From: Mycolicibacterium sp. 018/SC-01/001
Lineage (GTDB): Bacteria > Actinomycetota > Actinomycetes > Mycobacteriales > Mycobacteriaceae
Direction of reading: 5' to 3'
Assembly: GCF_007096635.1 (NCBI RefSeq)
Contig: NZ_VKAA01000036.1
Location: 1-34,201, forward strand
DNA length: 34,201 nt
Below the pieces are notes generated by a model. The model saw only the letters and a list, made by a program, of their open reading frames with translations. It had not been told where the DNA came from and did not search any database. Position 1 is the first letter of the stretch. Every line of letters starts with the position of its first letter. Below are positions 1 through 7,257 of this stretch, piece by piece. Made by a program: the position numbers and the translations under genes.

Positions 1-29
1 GAGCCAGGATCAAACTCTCCAAACAAAAA
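1..29 (-). rRNA. rrs: 16S ribosomal RNA, 5' end only (cut by window edge)
   Basis: The reverse complement of the first bases contains GAGAGTTTGATCCTGGCTC, the universal 5' end of bacterial 16S rRNA, preceded by the TTTTTGTTTG that begins mycobacterial 16S. Only about 29 nt are present, and the rest lies beyond the left edge. An edge inside an rRNA gene is typical of short-read assemblies, where rRNA repeats collapse. The position just downstream of murA matches the rrnA operon of mycobacteria. The exact mature 5' end is inferred from known mycobacterial sequences. Confidence 0.95.
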
Positions 30-208
30 CCCCGGGACACACCCGGCAGAATTCGAATCAGAAAAATCCGATCACAAAAACCAGAAACATCTGGCAAAAA
101 ACAGTTGCGCCCCCAAACGGGAAAATGCGGACACAACAAAAAACAACAAACAAAAACCACCAAACACACTATTGAGTTCTCAAACAACAGGCGCCGTTTT
201 CAGGCAAC
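30..208 (-). other. rRNA operon leader (pre-16S spacer)
   Basis: This stretch lies between the proximal rrn promoter and the 16S start and contains no gene. On the minus strand it is T-rich, with repeated TTTTTGTTTG-type blocks, and contains the BoxA antitermination signal. In mycobacteria this leader carries antitermination elements and one strand of the RNase III processing stem that flanks 16S. I can recognise BoxA directly, but the processing stem cannot be drawn because its partner lies outside the window. Confidence 0.8.
174..189 (-). promoter_or_regulatory. BoxA-type rrn antitermination site
   Basis: The minus strand reads TGTTGTTTGAGAACTC, followed by AATAGTGTGTTTGG, the well-conserved BoxA segment of mycobacterial rRNA leaders. 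It is where NusB/NusE (S10) would load on the nascent transcript to make the polymerase resistant to Rho. It lies about 20-35 nt downstream of the predicted start from the proximal promoter. Confidence 0.85.
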
Positions 209-214
209 CCTGCC

Positions 215-243
215 ACTGTACTGCATGTGACCAGGGCGGTCAA
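215..243 (-). promoter_or_regulatory. Proximal rrn promoter
   Basis: On the minus strand a -35 hexamer TTGACC (243-238) is followed after exactly 17 nt by a -10 TACAGT (220-215). This fits the mycobacterial SigA pattern TTGACN / TANNNT. Transcription would start near position 208, just ahead of BoxA. It is the best-matched promoter in this region. Confidence 0.8.
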
Positions 244-290
244 GCTCCGTCCTCAGGTCTTTCAACCGGGGCCGTGGGCTTCTGACGGAA

Positions 291-319
291 ATACTACGTG
301 CTGTCGGCCAGACGCCCAA
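291..319 (-). promoter_or_regulatory. Distal rrn promoter candidate
   Basis: The minus strand shows TTGGGC (319-314), a 17-nt spacer, and TAGTAT (296-291). The -10 fits TANNNT, but the -35 keeps only the TTG. It lies about 76 nt upstream of the proximal promoter, directly after the murA stop codon. Mycobacterial rrnA operons commonly have several tandem promoters downstream of murA, which supports the call, though the weak -35 leaves doubt. Confidence 0.5.
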
Positions 320-355
320 ATGCCCAGCGCAAGAGGGCAAAACAGCTCGCGGAGC

Positions 356-1639
356 CTAGCTGACGCGCTCGATCTCCGCGCCCAGACTGACGAGATTTTC
401 CACGAACTTCGGATACCCGCGATCGATGTGAAAGACGTCGTGCACCTCGGTGTCACCGTCGGCCACCAGACCGGCCAGCACCAGACCGGCGCCGGCACGG
501 ATGTCCGACGACCACACCGGCGCGCTCGACAGCTGCGGTATCCCCCGAACGACGGCATGGTGTCCGTCCGTGCGCGCATCGGCTCCCAGCCGAATCATCT
601 CCTCGACGAATCTGAACCGCGCCTCGAACACGTTCTCCGTGATCATCGACGTGCCGTCGGCGATCGCCGCCAGGCCGATGGCCATCGGCTGCAGGTCCGT
701 CGGAAAACCGGGGAACGGCAACGTCGCCACATTGACGGCCTTCGGCCGTTCGTACTGCACCACGCGGAAGCCATCGTCGGATTGCGTCACGGTCGCGCCG
801 GCGTCGTGCAACTTGTGCAGAACCAACTGCAGATGCGCCGGATCGATCCCCGTCACCGAGATGTCCCCGCGGGTCATCGCCGCCGCGATCCCCCACGTCG
901 CGGCGACGATCCTGTCGCCGATGACTCGGTGTTCGGTCGGATAGAGACGGTCGACACCGGTGATGGTCAACGTGGAGGACCCCGCGCCGGTGATCTGCGC
1001 ACCCATCTGGTTGAGCATCGTGCAGAGATCCACCACGTCCGGCTCGCGGGCGGCGTTGTGGATCGTGGTCACGCCGTCGGCGAGAACTGCTGCCATCAGG
1101 ATGTTCTCGGTGGCACCGACCGACGGGAACTCCAGCTGGATCTCGGCACCGTGCAGGTGGTCGGCGTCGGCGACCACGCAACCGTGCTCGATCGTGCAGC
1201 GGGCACCGAGTTGGCGCAGCCCAGCCTGATGCATGTCGAGCGGTCGCGAACCGATCGCATCGCCGCCGGGCAGTGCGACCTTCGCGCGCTTGCACCTGCC
1301 GACCAGCGGACCCAGCACGCACACCGATGCGCGGAACTGTCGGACCGCGGCGAAGTCGGCGTCGTACTTCGGTTCGTCCGGTGAGGTGATGCGGACGACG
1401 TCGCCGTCGAGATCGACGGTCGCGCCGAGGCCTCGTAGCACCTCGGCCATCAACGGGACGTCGAGGATGTCGGGACAGTTCGTGATGGTGCTCGTGCCTT
1501 CGGCCAGCAGCGACGCGGCCATCAACTTCAGGACGCTGTTCTTGGCGCCTCCGACGGCCACTTCGCCTGCCAACCGACTGCCGCCGGTCACCACGAAACG
1601 CTCACCCACGCGGTCAGTGTAAACAGCGGGCCGACCCAT
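356..1639 (-). CDS. murA: UDP-N-acetylglucosamine 1-carboxyvinyltransferase
   Basis: Cytoplasmic enzyme of the first committed step of peptidoglycan synthesis, transferring enolpyruvyl from PEP to UDP-GlcNAc. The 427-residue product aligns by eye with mycobacterial MurA throughout (ERFVVTGG..., GGAKNSVLKLMAA, ending SLGAEIERV). In the active-site loop LPGGDAIG the catalytic Cys of most bacteria is Asp (residue 127 here, equivalent to Asp117 of M. tuberculosis), the known basis of intrinsic fosfomycin resistance. I chose the ATG at 1639 because GGAG lies 6 nt upstream. A GTG at 1609 would give 417 residues, closer to M. tuberculosis MurA, but has no visible Shine-Dalgarno. It is divergent from the adenosyltransferase gene and immediately upstream of the rrn promoters. 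Confidence 0.97.
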   Translation of the reverse strand: MGRPAVYTDRVGERFVVTGGSRLAGEVAVGGAKNSVLKLMAASLLAEGTSTITNCPDILDVPLMAEVLRGLGATVDLDGDVVRITSPDEPKYDADFAAVRQFRASVCVLGPLVGRCKRAKVALPGGDAIGSRPLDMHQAGLRQLGARCTIEHGCVVADADHLHGAEIQLEFPSVGATENILMAAVLADGVTTIHNAAREPDVVDLCTMLNQMGAQITGAGSSTLTITGVDRLYPTEHRVIGDRIVAATWGIAAAMTRGDISVTGIDPAHLQLVLHKLHDAGATVTQSDDGFRVVQYERPKAVNVATLPFPGFPTDLQPMAIGLAAIADGTSMITENVFEARFRFVEEMIRLGADARTDGHHAVVRGIPQLSSAPVWSSDIRAGAGLVLAGLVADGDTEVHDVFHIDRGYPKFVENLVSLGAEIERVS

Positions 1640-1661
1640 GTCAGTCTCCACGAACGCACCC

Positions 1662-1681
1662 CGGGACGCGTCCCGTACGGT
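1662..1681 (+). promoter_or_regulatory. Leaderless promoter and palindrome upstream of the adenosyltransferase gene
   Basis: A perfect 14-bp palindrome, CGGGACGCGTCCCG (1662-1675), abuts a -10 element TACGGT (1676-1681). Six bases later comes the ATG at 1688, so the predicted first transcribed base is the start codon itself, giving a leaderless mRNA as is common in mycobacteria. No -35 match is seen at the usual spacing. The palindrome could be an operator, but no regulator is assigned. Confidence 0.55.
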
Positions 1682-1687
1682 TTGGGC

Positions 1688-2263
1688 ATGGCGGTGCATC
1701 TGACGCGGATCTACACCCGGACCGGCGACGACGGGACGACAGGTCTCAGCGATTTCAGCCGGGTTCCCAAGAATGATCCGCGGTTGATCGCCTATGCCGA
1801 CTGTGATGAGACCAACGCCGCCATCGGCGCGGCGGTCGCGCTCGGCCAGCCCGGCGATCGCGTCCTCGCGGTGCTCCGACACATCCAGAACGACCTGTTC
1901 GACGCGGGTGCCGACCTGTCGACGCCCGTCGTCGACAACCCGCAGTACCCGCCGCTGCGCATCCAGCAGAGCTACATCGATCGCCTCGAGAAGTGGTGCG
2001 ACGAGTTCAACGAACCGCTGCCTGCGCTCAACTCGTTCATCCTGCCAGGCGGCACCGCTCTGTCTGCCCTGCTCCATGTCGCACGAACAGTGGCGCGGCG
2101 CGCCGAACGGTCCGCGTGGTCGGCGGTCGACGCCCATGGCGACTCGATCAGCGTGCTGCCGGCCAAGTACCTGAACAGGTTGTCCGACCTGCTGTTCATC
2201 CTCTCGCGCGTGGCCAATCCCGACGGCGACGTGCTGTGGCGTCCGGGCGGTCCCGCTCAGTAA
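1688..2263 (+). CDS. PduO-type ATP:cob(I)alamin adenosyltransferase
   Basis: Makes adenosylcobalamin from cob(I)alamin and ATP, supplying the coenzyme of B12-dependent mutases such as methylmalonyl-CoA mutase. The 191-residue product begins MAVHLTRIYTRTGDDGTTGL, the ATP-binding N-terminal signature of the PduO/MMAB family, and carries the Arg-rich ARTVARRAERSAWS helix. It corresponds to Rv1314c of M. tuberculosis by sequence and by position next to murA. The start is set by the leaderless -10; an upstream in-frame TTG at 1682 is unlikely. The last 7 nt overlap tail to tail with the DUF2550 gene. No cobalamin riboswitch is possible if the message is leaderless. Confidence 0.93.
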   Translation: MAVHLTRIYTRTGDDGTTGLSDFSRVPKNDPRLIAYADCDETNAAIGAAVALGQPGDRVLAVLRHIQNDLFDAGADLSTPVVDNPQYPPLRIQQSYIDRLEKWCDEFNEPLPALNSFILPGGTALSALLHVARTVARRAERSAWSAVDAHGDSISVLPAKYLNRLSDLLFILSRVANPDGDVLWRPGGPAQ

Positions 2264-2703
2264 CTGCGGCGGCGCGCCCGCGGCGACGGCCGCGATTCGA
2301 CCCACGACGTGAACGCGGTCAGCGCACCGCGGTCCAGCGCGATCTCGTAGCCCCGACCACGGTCAGGTGTGGTGTCCCGCAACTCCAGCACGACGATTTC
2401 CTCGGTCATGATGTCGAACTCGTCGCCGCGGGGTGAGCGTCGGGACACCACCTCCAAGCCACGACGGCTCAGCGTCCGATCGGGCCACCAGCGCAGGCTC
2501 GAGACGCGGTAGAACTGAGCCTCGCCACCGCGGTAGCGCATGACGCCGTGGCGCCATCCGTGGCCGCCGACAGCCGGCACGTCACGCAGGATCGCGGCGG
2601 TGCCACCGACCTGCCGGAGCTTCCACAACCGGTAGCTCAACGCGATGACGGCCAGCAGAAGCACGCTGACCAGCGCGACCATGAACAGCATGGACGCGCT
2701 CAT
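2257..2703 (-). CDS. DUF2550 membrane-anchored protein
   Basis: Function unknown. The 148-residue product matches the Rv1312-type DUF2550 family conserved at the end of the actinobacterial atp operon. Residues about 4-25 form one hydrophobic membrane segment (MLFMVALVSVLLLAVIALSY), followed by a basic soluble domain with YRGGEAQFYRVSSLRWWPDR and an Arg-rich end. The ATG at 2703 lies 6 nt after the atpC stop, so it is probably co-transcribed and translationally linked with the ATP synthase genes. Its stop overlaps the convergent adenosyltransferase gene by 7 nt. A link with the ATP synthase is inferred only from conserved neighbourhood. Confidence 0.9.
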   Translation of the reverse strand: MSASMLFMVALVSVLLLAVIALSYRLWKLRQVGGTAAILRDVPAVGGHGWRHGVMRYRGGEAQFYRVSSLRWWPDRTLSRRGLEVVSRRSPRGDEFDIMTEEIVVLELRDTTPDRGRGYEIALDRGALTAFTSWVESRPSPRARRRSY

Positions 2704-2709
2704 CGCCGG

Positions 2710-3075
2710 TCAGTCCAGCTGGCCCAGGGCGCGCAGCCGCGCCCTGCCCCACGCGGCGGTGCGCTCGTCGTCGGACTCGGAGTCCTGCTTGGCTTCGTCG
2801 GCGTTGATCTCGGACTCGAACTGCGCGTTCTCGACCAGGACGCGGACGGTTTCTTCGGTCACCGACAGGAAACCTCCGTCGACGGCGATCCGGAGATCGT
2901 CCTCACCGTCCCGCTCGACGCGCACCATCGCGTCGTCGACCAACTGTGCGACGAGCGGGATGTGCCGCGGCAGGATGCCGATCTCGCCGGCGGTGGTGCG
3001 AGTGAACAGGAAGGACGCTTCGCCCTTCCACAGTTCACGTTCGACGGCGACGATCTCGACGTTCATGTCCGCCAC
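2710..3075 (-). CDS. atpC: F1Fo ATP synthase epsilon subunit
   Basis: Central-stalk subunit that couples rotation and modulates ATP hydrolysis. It has 121 residues, the same length as M. tuberculosis AtpC. The family core is clear: TRTTAGEIGILPRHIPLVAQL (beta-sandwich), then a C-terminal Ala/Arg helix. The GTG at 3075 gives the N-terminus MADMNVEIVAVE that matches the family; an internal ATG at 3066 would remove only three residues. It sits 36 nt downstream of atpD and is the last F1 gene of the operon. Confidence 0.96.
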   Translation of the reverse strand: MADMNVEIVAVERELWKGEASFLFTRTTAGEIGILPRHIPLVAQLVDDAMVRVERDGEDDLRIAVDGGFLSVTEETVRVLVENAQFESEINADEAKQDSESDDERTAAWGRARLRALGQLD

Positions 3076-3111
3076 GTCACACCGCCTTTCCCGGAACAGT
3101 CACTGGCACCA

Positions 3112-4563
3112 TCACAACTTCGCGCCGAGGCTTTCGGCCTTCTTCGCCAGGTCATCGAGGCCACCGATCAGGAAGAACGCCTGCTCGGGCAGGTGATCGA
3201 AGTCGCCCTTGGTGAGCTTGTCGAACGCCTCGATGGTCTCCTTGAGCGGCACGGTCGAACCGGGCTGACCGGTGAACTGCTCGGCGGCCATCATGTTCTG
3301 GCTCAGGAAGCGCTCGATACGACGCGCCCGGTTCACCAGCTGCTTGTCCTCTTCGGCGAGCTCGTCGATACCGAGGATGGCGATGATGTCCTGAAGATCC
3401 TTGTAGCGCTGCAGGATTCGGATGACTTCCTGGGCCACGCGGTAGTGCTCGTCACCGACGACGGCCGGGTCGAGGATCGTCGAGGACGAGGCCAGCGGAT
3501 CCACGGCCGGGAAGATGCCCTTCGAGAACACCGTACGAGAGAGCTCGGTGGTGGCGTCGAGGTGCGCGAACGTGGTCGCCGGCGCCGGGTCAGTGTAGTC
3601 GTCGGCGGGCACGTACACGGCCTGCATCGAGGTGATGGACTTGCCGCGGGTCGAGGTGATGCGTTCCTGCAGCTCACCCATCTCATCGGCCAGCGTGGGC
3701 TGGTAACCCACGGCGGAGGGCATACGGCCGAGCAGCGTCGACACCTCGGAACCGGCCTGCGTGAACCGGAAGATGTTGTCGATGAACAGCAGCACGTCCT
3801 GGCCCTGCTCGTCGCGGAAGAATTCGGCCATGGTCAGGGCCGAGAGCGCGACACGCATACGGGTGCCCGGCGGCTCGTCCATCTGACCGAACACCAGCGC
3901 GGTGTCCTTGAGCACGTTGGCGTCCTCGAGCTCGACCCACAGGTCGTTGCCCTCACGGGTGCGCTCGCCGACGCCGGCGAACACCGAGGTGCCGCCGAAG
4001 TTGCGGGCGATGCGGTTGATCATCTCCTGGATGAGCACGGTCTTGCCCACACCGGCACCGCCGAACAGGGCGATCTTGCCGCCGCGCACGTAGGGGGTGA
4101 GCAGGTCGACGACCTTGAGGCCGGTCTCGAGCATCTCGGTGCGGGGCTCGAGCTCCGAGAAGGCCGGCGGCTTGCGGTGGATCGACCAGTGCTCGAAGTC
4201 CTTGCCGTAGCCGGGCTCGTCGAGGCAGTCACCGAGGGCGTTGAACACATGGCCCTTGACGCCGTCGCCGACGGGCACCGAGATCGAGGTGCCGGTGTCG
4301 GTGACCTCGACGCCGCGGACCAGACCATCGGTGGGCTGCATCGAGATGGTGCGCACCAGGTTGTCACCCAGGTGCTGCGCGACCTCCAGGGTCAGGGTCT
4401 TCGACAGCTCCTTGTACGAGATGTCGGCGTGCAGCGCGTTGAACAGCTCGGGCACCGAACCGCGCGGAAACTCCACGTCCACGACCGGGCCGGTGATGCG
4501 AACCACCCGGCCGGTGGTCTCCTTGCTGTTCTCCTTGGACTTCTCTTCTGCGGGTGCGCTCAT
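3112..4563 (-). CDS. atpD: F1Fo ATP synthase beta subunit
   Basis: Catalytic F1 subunit. The 483-residue product has the Walker A loop GGAGVGKT at residues 168-175, the GERTREGNDL segment with the catalytic Glu, and the Walker B strand VLLFIDNIFRF. The N-terminus is the Lys/Glu-rich MSAPAEEKSKENSKE extension seen in mycobacteria. The gene lies between atpG (34 nt) and atpC (36 nt). It is complete, with no sign of damage. Confidence 0.99.
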   Translation of the reverse strand: MSAPAEEKSKENSKETTGRVVRITGPVVDVEFPRGSVPELFNALHADISYKELSKTLTLEVAQHLGDNLVRTISMQPTDGLVRGVEVTDTGTSISVPVGDGVKGHVFNALGDCLDEPGYGKDFEHWSIHRKPPAFSELEPRTEMLETGLKVVDLLTPYVRGGKIALFGGAGVGKTVLIQEMINRIARNFGGTSVFAGVGERTREGNDLWVELEDANVLKDTALVFGQMDEPPGTRMRVALSALTMAEFFRDEQGQDVLLFIDNIFRFTQAGSEVSTLLGRMPSAVGYQPTLADEMGELQERITSTRGKSITSMQAVYVPADDYTDPAPATTFAHLDATTELSRTVFSKGIFPAVDPLASSSTILDPAVVGDEHYRVAQEVIRILQRYKDLQDIIAILGIDELAEEDKQLVNRARRIERFLSQNMMAAEQFTGQPGSTVPLKETIEAFDKLTKGDFDHLPEQAFFLIGGLDDLAKKAESLGAKL

Positions 4564-4597
4564 TTTTCTATCGCTTCCTAACCGATGCTGCTGGAGG

Positions 4598-5527
4598 TCA
4601 TTTGGCGTCGGCCAGCGCGTTGGCGCCGCCGACGATCTCGCTGATTTCCTGGGTGATCTGTGCCTGCCGCTCGCGGTTGGCCGCCAGCGTGAGGGACTTG
4701 ATCAGATCGTCGGCGTTGTCGGTGGCCGACTTCATGGCCCGTCGGCGCGACGCCGATTCCGAAGCCGCCGCCTCGAGCAACGCGGCGTAGACGCGGGTGG
4801 CCACGTAGCGCGGCAGCAGCGCGTCGAACAGCGTCTCGGCGTTCGGCTCGAAGGTGAACAGCGTGCGCGGTCCGTCTTCGGGCTGTTCGTCTTCGACGTA
4901 TTCGACGACCATCGGGGCGATCCGCCGTGCCGCCGCACTCTGCGAGAGCATCGACTTGAACTCGGTGAACACGATGTGCAGCTCGTCCACGCCGAGCACC
5001 CCGTCGGAGCCCGCGTCGTCACCGTCGTCGTCCGCACCTGCCATGAACGCCGACACCAGGGTCTCGGCGATCTCCTTGGCGTTCTCGTAGTCCGGTCGCT
5101 CGGAGAAGCCGGTCCAGGACTCGACGACCTCACGCTGACGGAAGTTGAAGTAGCCCAGCGCCTTTCGACCGACGACGTAGAGAACCGGCTCCTTGCCTTC
5201 GTCGCGCAGCAGGGCGAAGAGCTCCTCGGACTGCCGCAGCACGTTCGCGTTGTACGCACCGCACAGCCCGCGGTCCGAGGACACCACCAGCACAGCCGCC
5301 CGTCGCGGGTTCTCCCGCTCCACGAGCAGCGGGTGATCGAGCGCGCTGGCGCTCGCCAGCTCGGTCAGCATGTTGGTGATCTCGGTGCTGTAGGGCCGAG
5401 CCGCCTCGACTCGGGCCTGCGCCTTCGAGATCCGGGAGGTCGCGATCAGCTCCTGGGCCTTGGTGATCTTCTTGATCGACCCGGCGGAACGGATGCGCCC
5501 CCGAAGCTCGCGCAGTGTTGCAGCCAT
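4598..5527 (-). CDS. atpG: F1Fo ATP synthase gamma subunit
   Basis: Rotor shaft of F1. The 309-residue product has the conserved N-terminal helix (LRGRIRSAGSIKKITKAQELIATSR-type) and the C-terminal helix ending near ERQAQITQEISEIVGGA. Residues about 164-178 (GADDDGDDAGSDGVL) form an acidic inserted loop found in mycobacterial gamma subunits but absent from most bacteria and mitochondria, where it has been linked to coupling and suppression of ATPase activity. It sits 41 nt after atpA. An ATG start at 5527 fits the family. Confidence 0.98.
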   Translation of the reverse strand: MAATLRELRGRIRSAGSIKKITKAQELIATSRISKAQARVEAARPYSTEITNMLTELASASALDHPLLVERENPRRAAVLVVSSDRGLCGAYNANVLRQSEELFALLRDEGKEPVLYVVGRKALGYFNFRQREVVESWTGFSERPDYENAKEIAETLVSAFMAGADDDGDDAGSDGVLGVDELHIVFTEFKSMLSQSAAARRIAPMVVEYVEDEQPEDGPRTLFTFEPNAETLFDALLPRYVATRVYAALLEAAASESASRRRAMKSATDNADDLIKSLTLAANRERQAQITQEISEIVGGANALADAK

Positions 5528-5568
5528 CTAGCTCTCCAGACCCTTTCGGTCCAACGTCGTTGTCGGTC

Positions 5569-7209
5569 TTACTTCTTGGCCGGTTTGCGGACCTTGACGG
5601 ATTCTTTCTCGAGGTCCTCTTCGTCCATCGCCTCGGTCTTGTCGTCGACCGCGACCGAGCTTCCGTCCGATGCGGAGAAGCCCTTCTTGAACTCGTTGAT
5701 GATGTCGGAGACCTTGTCCTGCTCCTCTTCCGGGAACTTCTTGCTCTCCCGGATGTTGTCGAGGATCTCGCTGTGGGAGCCCTTGATGTGCTCGAGCAGC
5801 TCGGACTCGAAGCGTGCGACGTCCTCGACGGGAACCGAGTCGAGGTGCCCACCGGTTCCGAGGAAGATCGCGATGACCTGATCCTCGACCGGGTACGGCG
5901 TGTACTGCGGCTGCTTGAGCAGCTCCACCAGCCGGGCACCGCGGTCCAGCTGAGCCTTCGACGCGGCGTCCAGGTCGGAGGCGAAGGCGGCGAACGACTC
6001 GAGCTCGCGGTACTGCGACAGCTCCAGACGCAGCGAGCCTGCCACCTCCTTCATCGCCTTGATCTGCGCGGCGCCACCGACGCGCGACACCGACACACCG
6101 ACGTTGATGGCCGGGCGCACACCCTGGTTGAACAGGTCGGACTCCAGGAAGCACTGGCCGTCGGTGATCGAGATGACGTTGGTGGGGATGAACGCCGAGA
6201 TGTCGTTGGCCTTGGTCTCGATGATCGGCAGGCCGGTCATCGAGCCGCCACCGAGCTCGTCGGAGAGCTTCGCGCAACGCTCGAGCAGCCGCGAGTGCAG
6301 ATAGAAGACGTCACCGGGGAACGCCTCGCGGCCCGGCGGACGGCGCAGCAGCAGCGAGATGGCGCGGTAGGCGTCGGCCTGCTTGGACAGGTCGTCGAAC
6401 ACGATCAGCACGTGCTTGCCGTCGTACATCCAGTGCTGGCCGATGGCCGAACCGGTGTAGGGCGCAAGCCATTTGAAGCCGGCGGCGTCGGAGGCGGGCG
6501 CGGCGACGATGGTGGTGTACTCCATCGCGCCGCCCTCTTCGAGGGCCCGCTTCACCGAGGCGATCGTGGTGCCCTTCTGGCCGATCGCGACGTACACGCA
6601 GCGCACCTGCTTGCTCGGGTCACCGGTCTCCCAGGCCTCGCGCTGGTTGAGGATGGTGTCGACCGCGACCGCCGTCTTGCCGGTCTTGCGGTCGCCGATG
6701 ATGAGCTGGCGCTGACCGCGGCCGATCGGGGTCTGGCTGTCGATGGCCTTGATACCGGTCTGCAGCGGCTCGGACACGCCCTGGCGCTGCACCACCGACG
6801 GCGCCTGCAGCTCGAGGGCACGACGGGCGTCTGCCTCGATGTCGCCCTGGCCGTCGATCGGCTGGCCCAGCGGGTTGATGACGCGCCCGAGGAACTTGTC
6901 GCCGACGGGCACGGAGAGCACCTCGCCGGTGCGCTTGACCTGCTGGCCCTCTTCGATCTTCTCGAACTCGCCGAGGATCACGGCGCCGACCGTGTGCTCG
7001 TCGAGGTTCAGCGCGACGCCGAGCACGCCACCGGGGAACTCGAGCAGCTCCTGGGTCATCACCGAGGGCAGGCCTTCGACGTGGGCGATGCCGTCACCCG
7101 CGTCGACGACCGTGCCGATCTCTTCACGGTCGGAGTCGGCGGCGAAGGAGGAGACGTAGTCCTCGATCGCGCCCTCGATGTCAGAAGCCGAGATTGTCAA
7201 CTCTGCCAT
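5569..7209 (-). CDS. atpA: F1Fo ATP synthase alpha subunit
   Basis: Non-catalytic nucleotide-binding F1 subunit. The 546-residue product carries Walker A GDRKTGKT at residues 172-179 and the conserved SVSRVGGAAQIKAMK segment with the arginine that reaches into the beta active site. The last ~35 residues (SASDGSS... to RKPAKK) are the mycobacterial C-terminal extension, which in M. smegmatis and M. tuberculosis restrains ATP hydrolysis. The gene lies between atpH (48 nt) and atpG. Confidence 0.99.
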   Translation of the reverse strand: MAELTISASDIEGAIEDYVSSFAADSDREEIGTVVDAGDGIAHVEGLPSVMTQELLEFPGGVLGVALNLDEHTVGAVILGEFEKIEEGQQVKRTGEVLSVPVGDKFLGRVINPLGQPIDGQGDIEADARRALELQAPSVVQRQGVSEPLQTGIKAIDSQTPIGRGQRQLIIGDRKTGKTAVAVDTILNQREAWETGDPSKQVRCVYVAIGQKGTTIASVKRALEEGGAMEYTTIVAAPASDAAGFKWLAPYTGSAIGQHWMYDGKHVLIVFDDLSKQADAYRAISLLLRRPPGREAFPGDVFYLHSRLLERCAKLSDELGGGSMTGLPIIETKANDISAFIPTNVISITDGQCFLESDLFNQGVRPAINVGVSVSRVGGAAQIKAMKEVAGSLRLELSQYRELESFAAFASDLDAASKAQLDRGARLVELLKQPQYTPYPVEDQVIAIFLGTGGHLDSVPVEDVARFESELLEHIKGSHSEILDNIRESKKFPEEEQDKVSDIINEFKKGFSASDGSSVAVDDKTEAMDEEDLEKESVKVRKPAKK

Positions 7210-7257
7210 GGGTTCGTCTTCCTGCCTTCGTGTTTCGTTACTGGGAGTCTGGGCCGG

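Noticed and set aside
1640..2305. N-terminal extension of murA to a start at 2305
   Set aside because: It would run antisense through the adenosyltransferase gene and has no MurA similarity. A good ribosome binding site marks 1639.
2548..4581. Long plus-strand open frame (677 codons) opposite atpC and atpD
   Set aside because: It is the antisense shadow of conserved ATP synthase genes; high GC keeps stop codons rare. The translation is a featureless run of R, H, D, G and V with no known domain.
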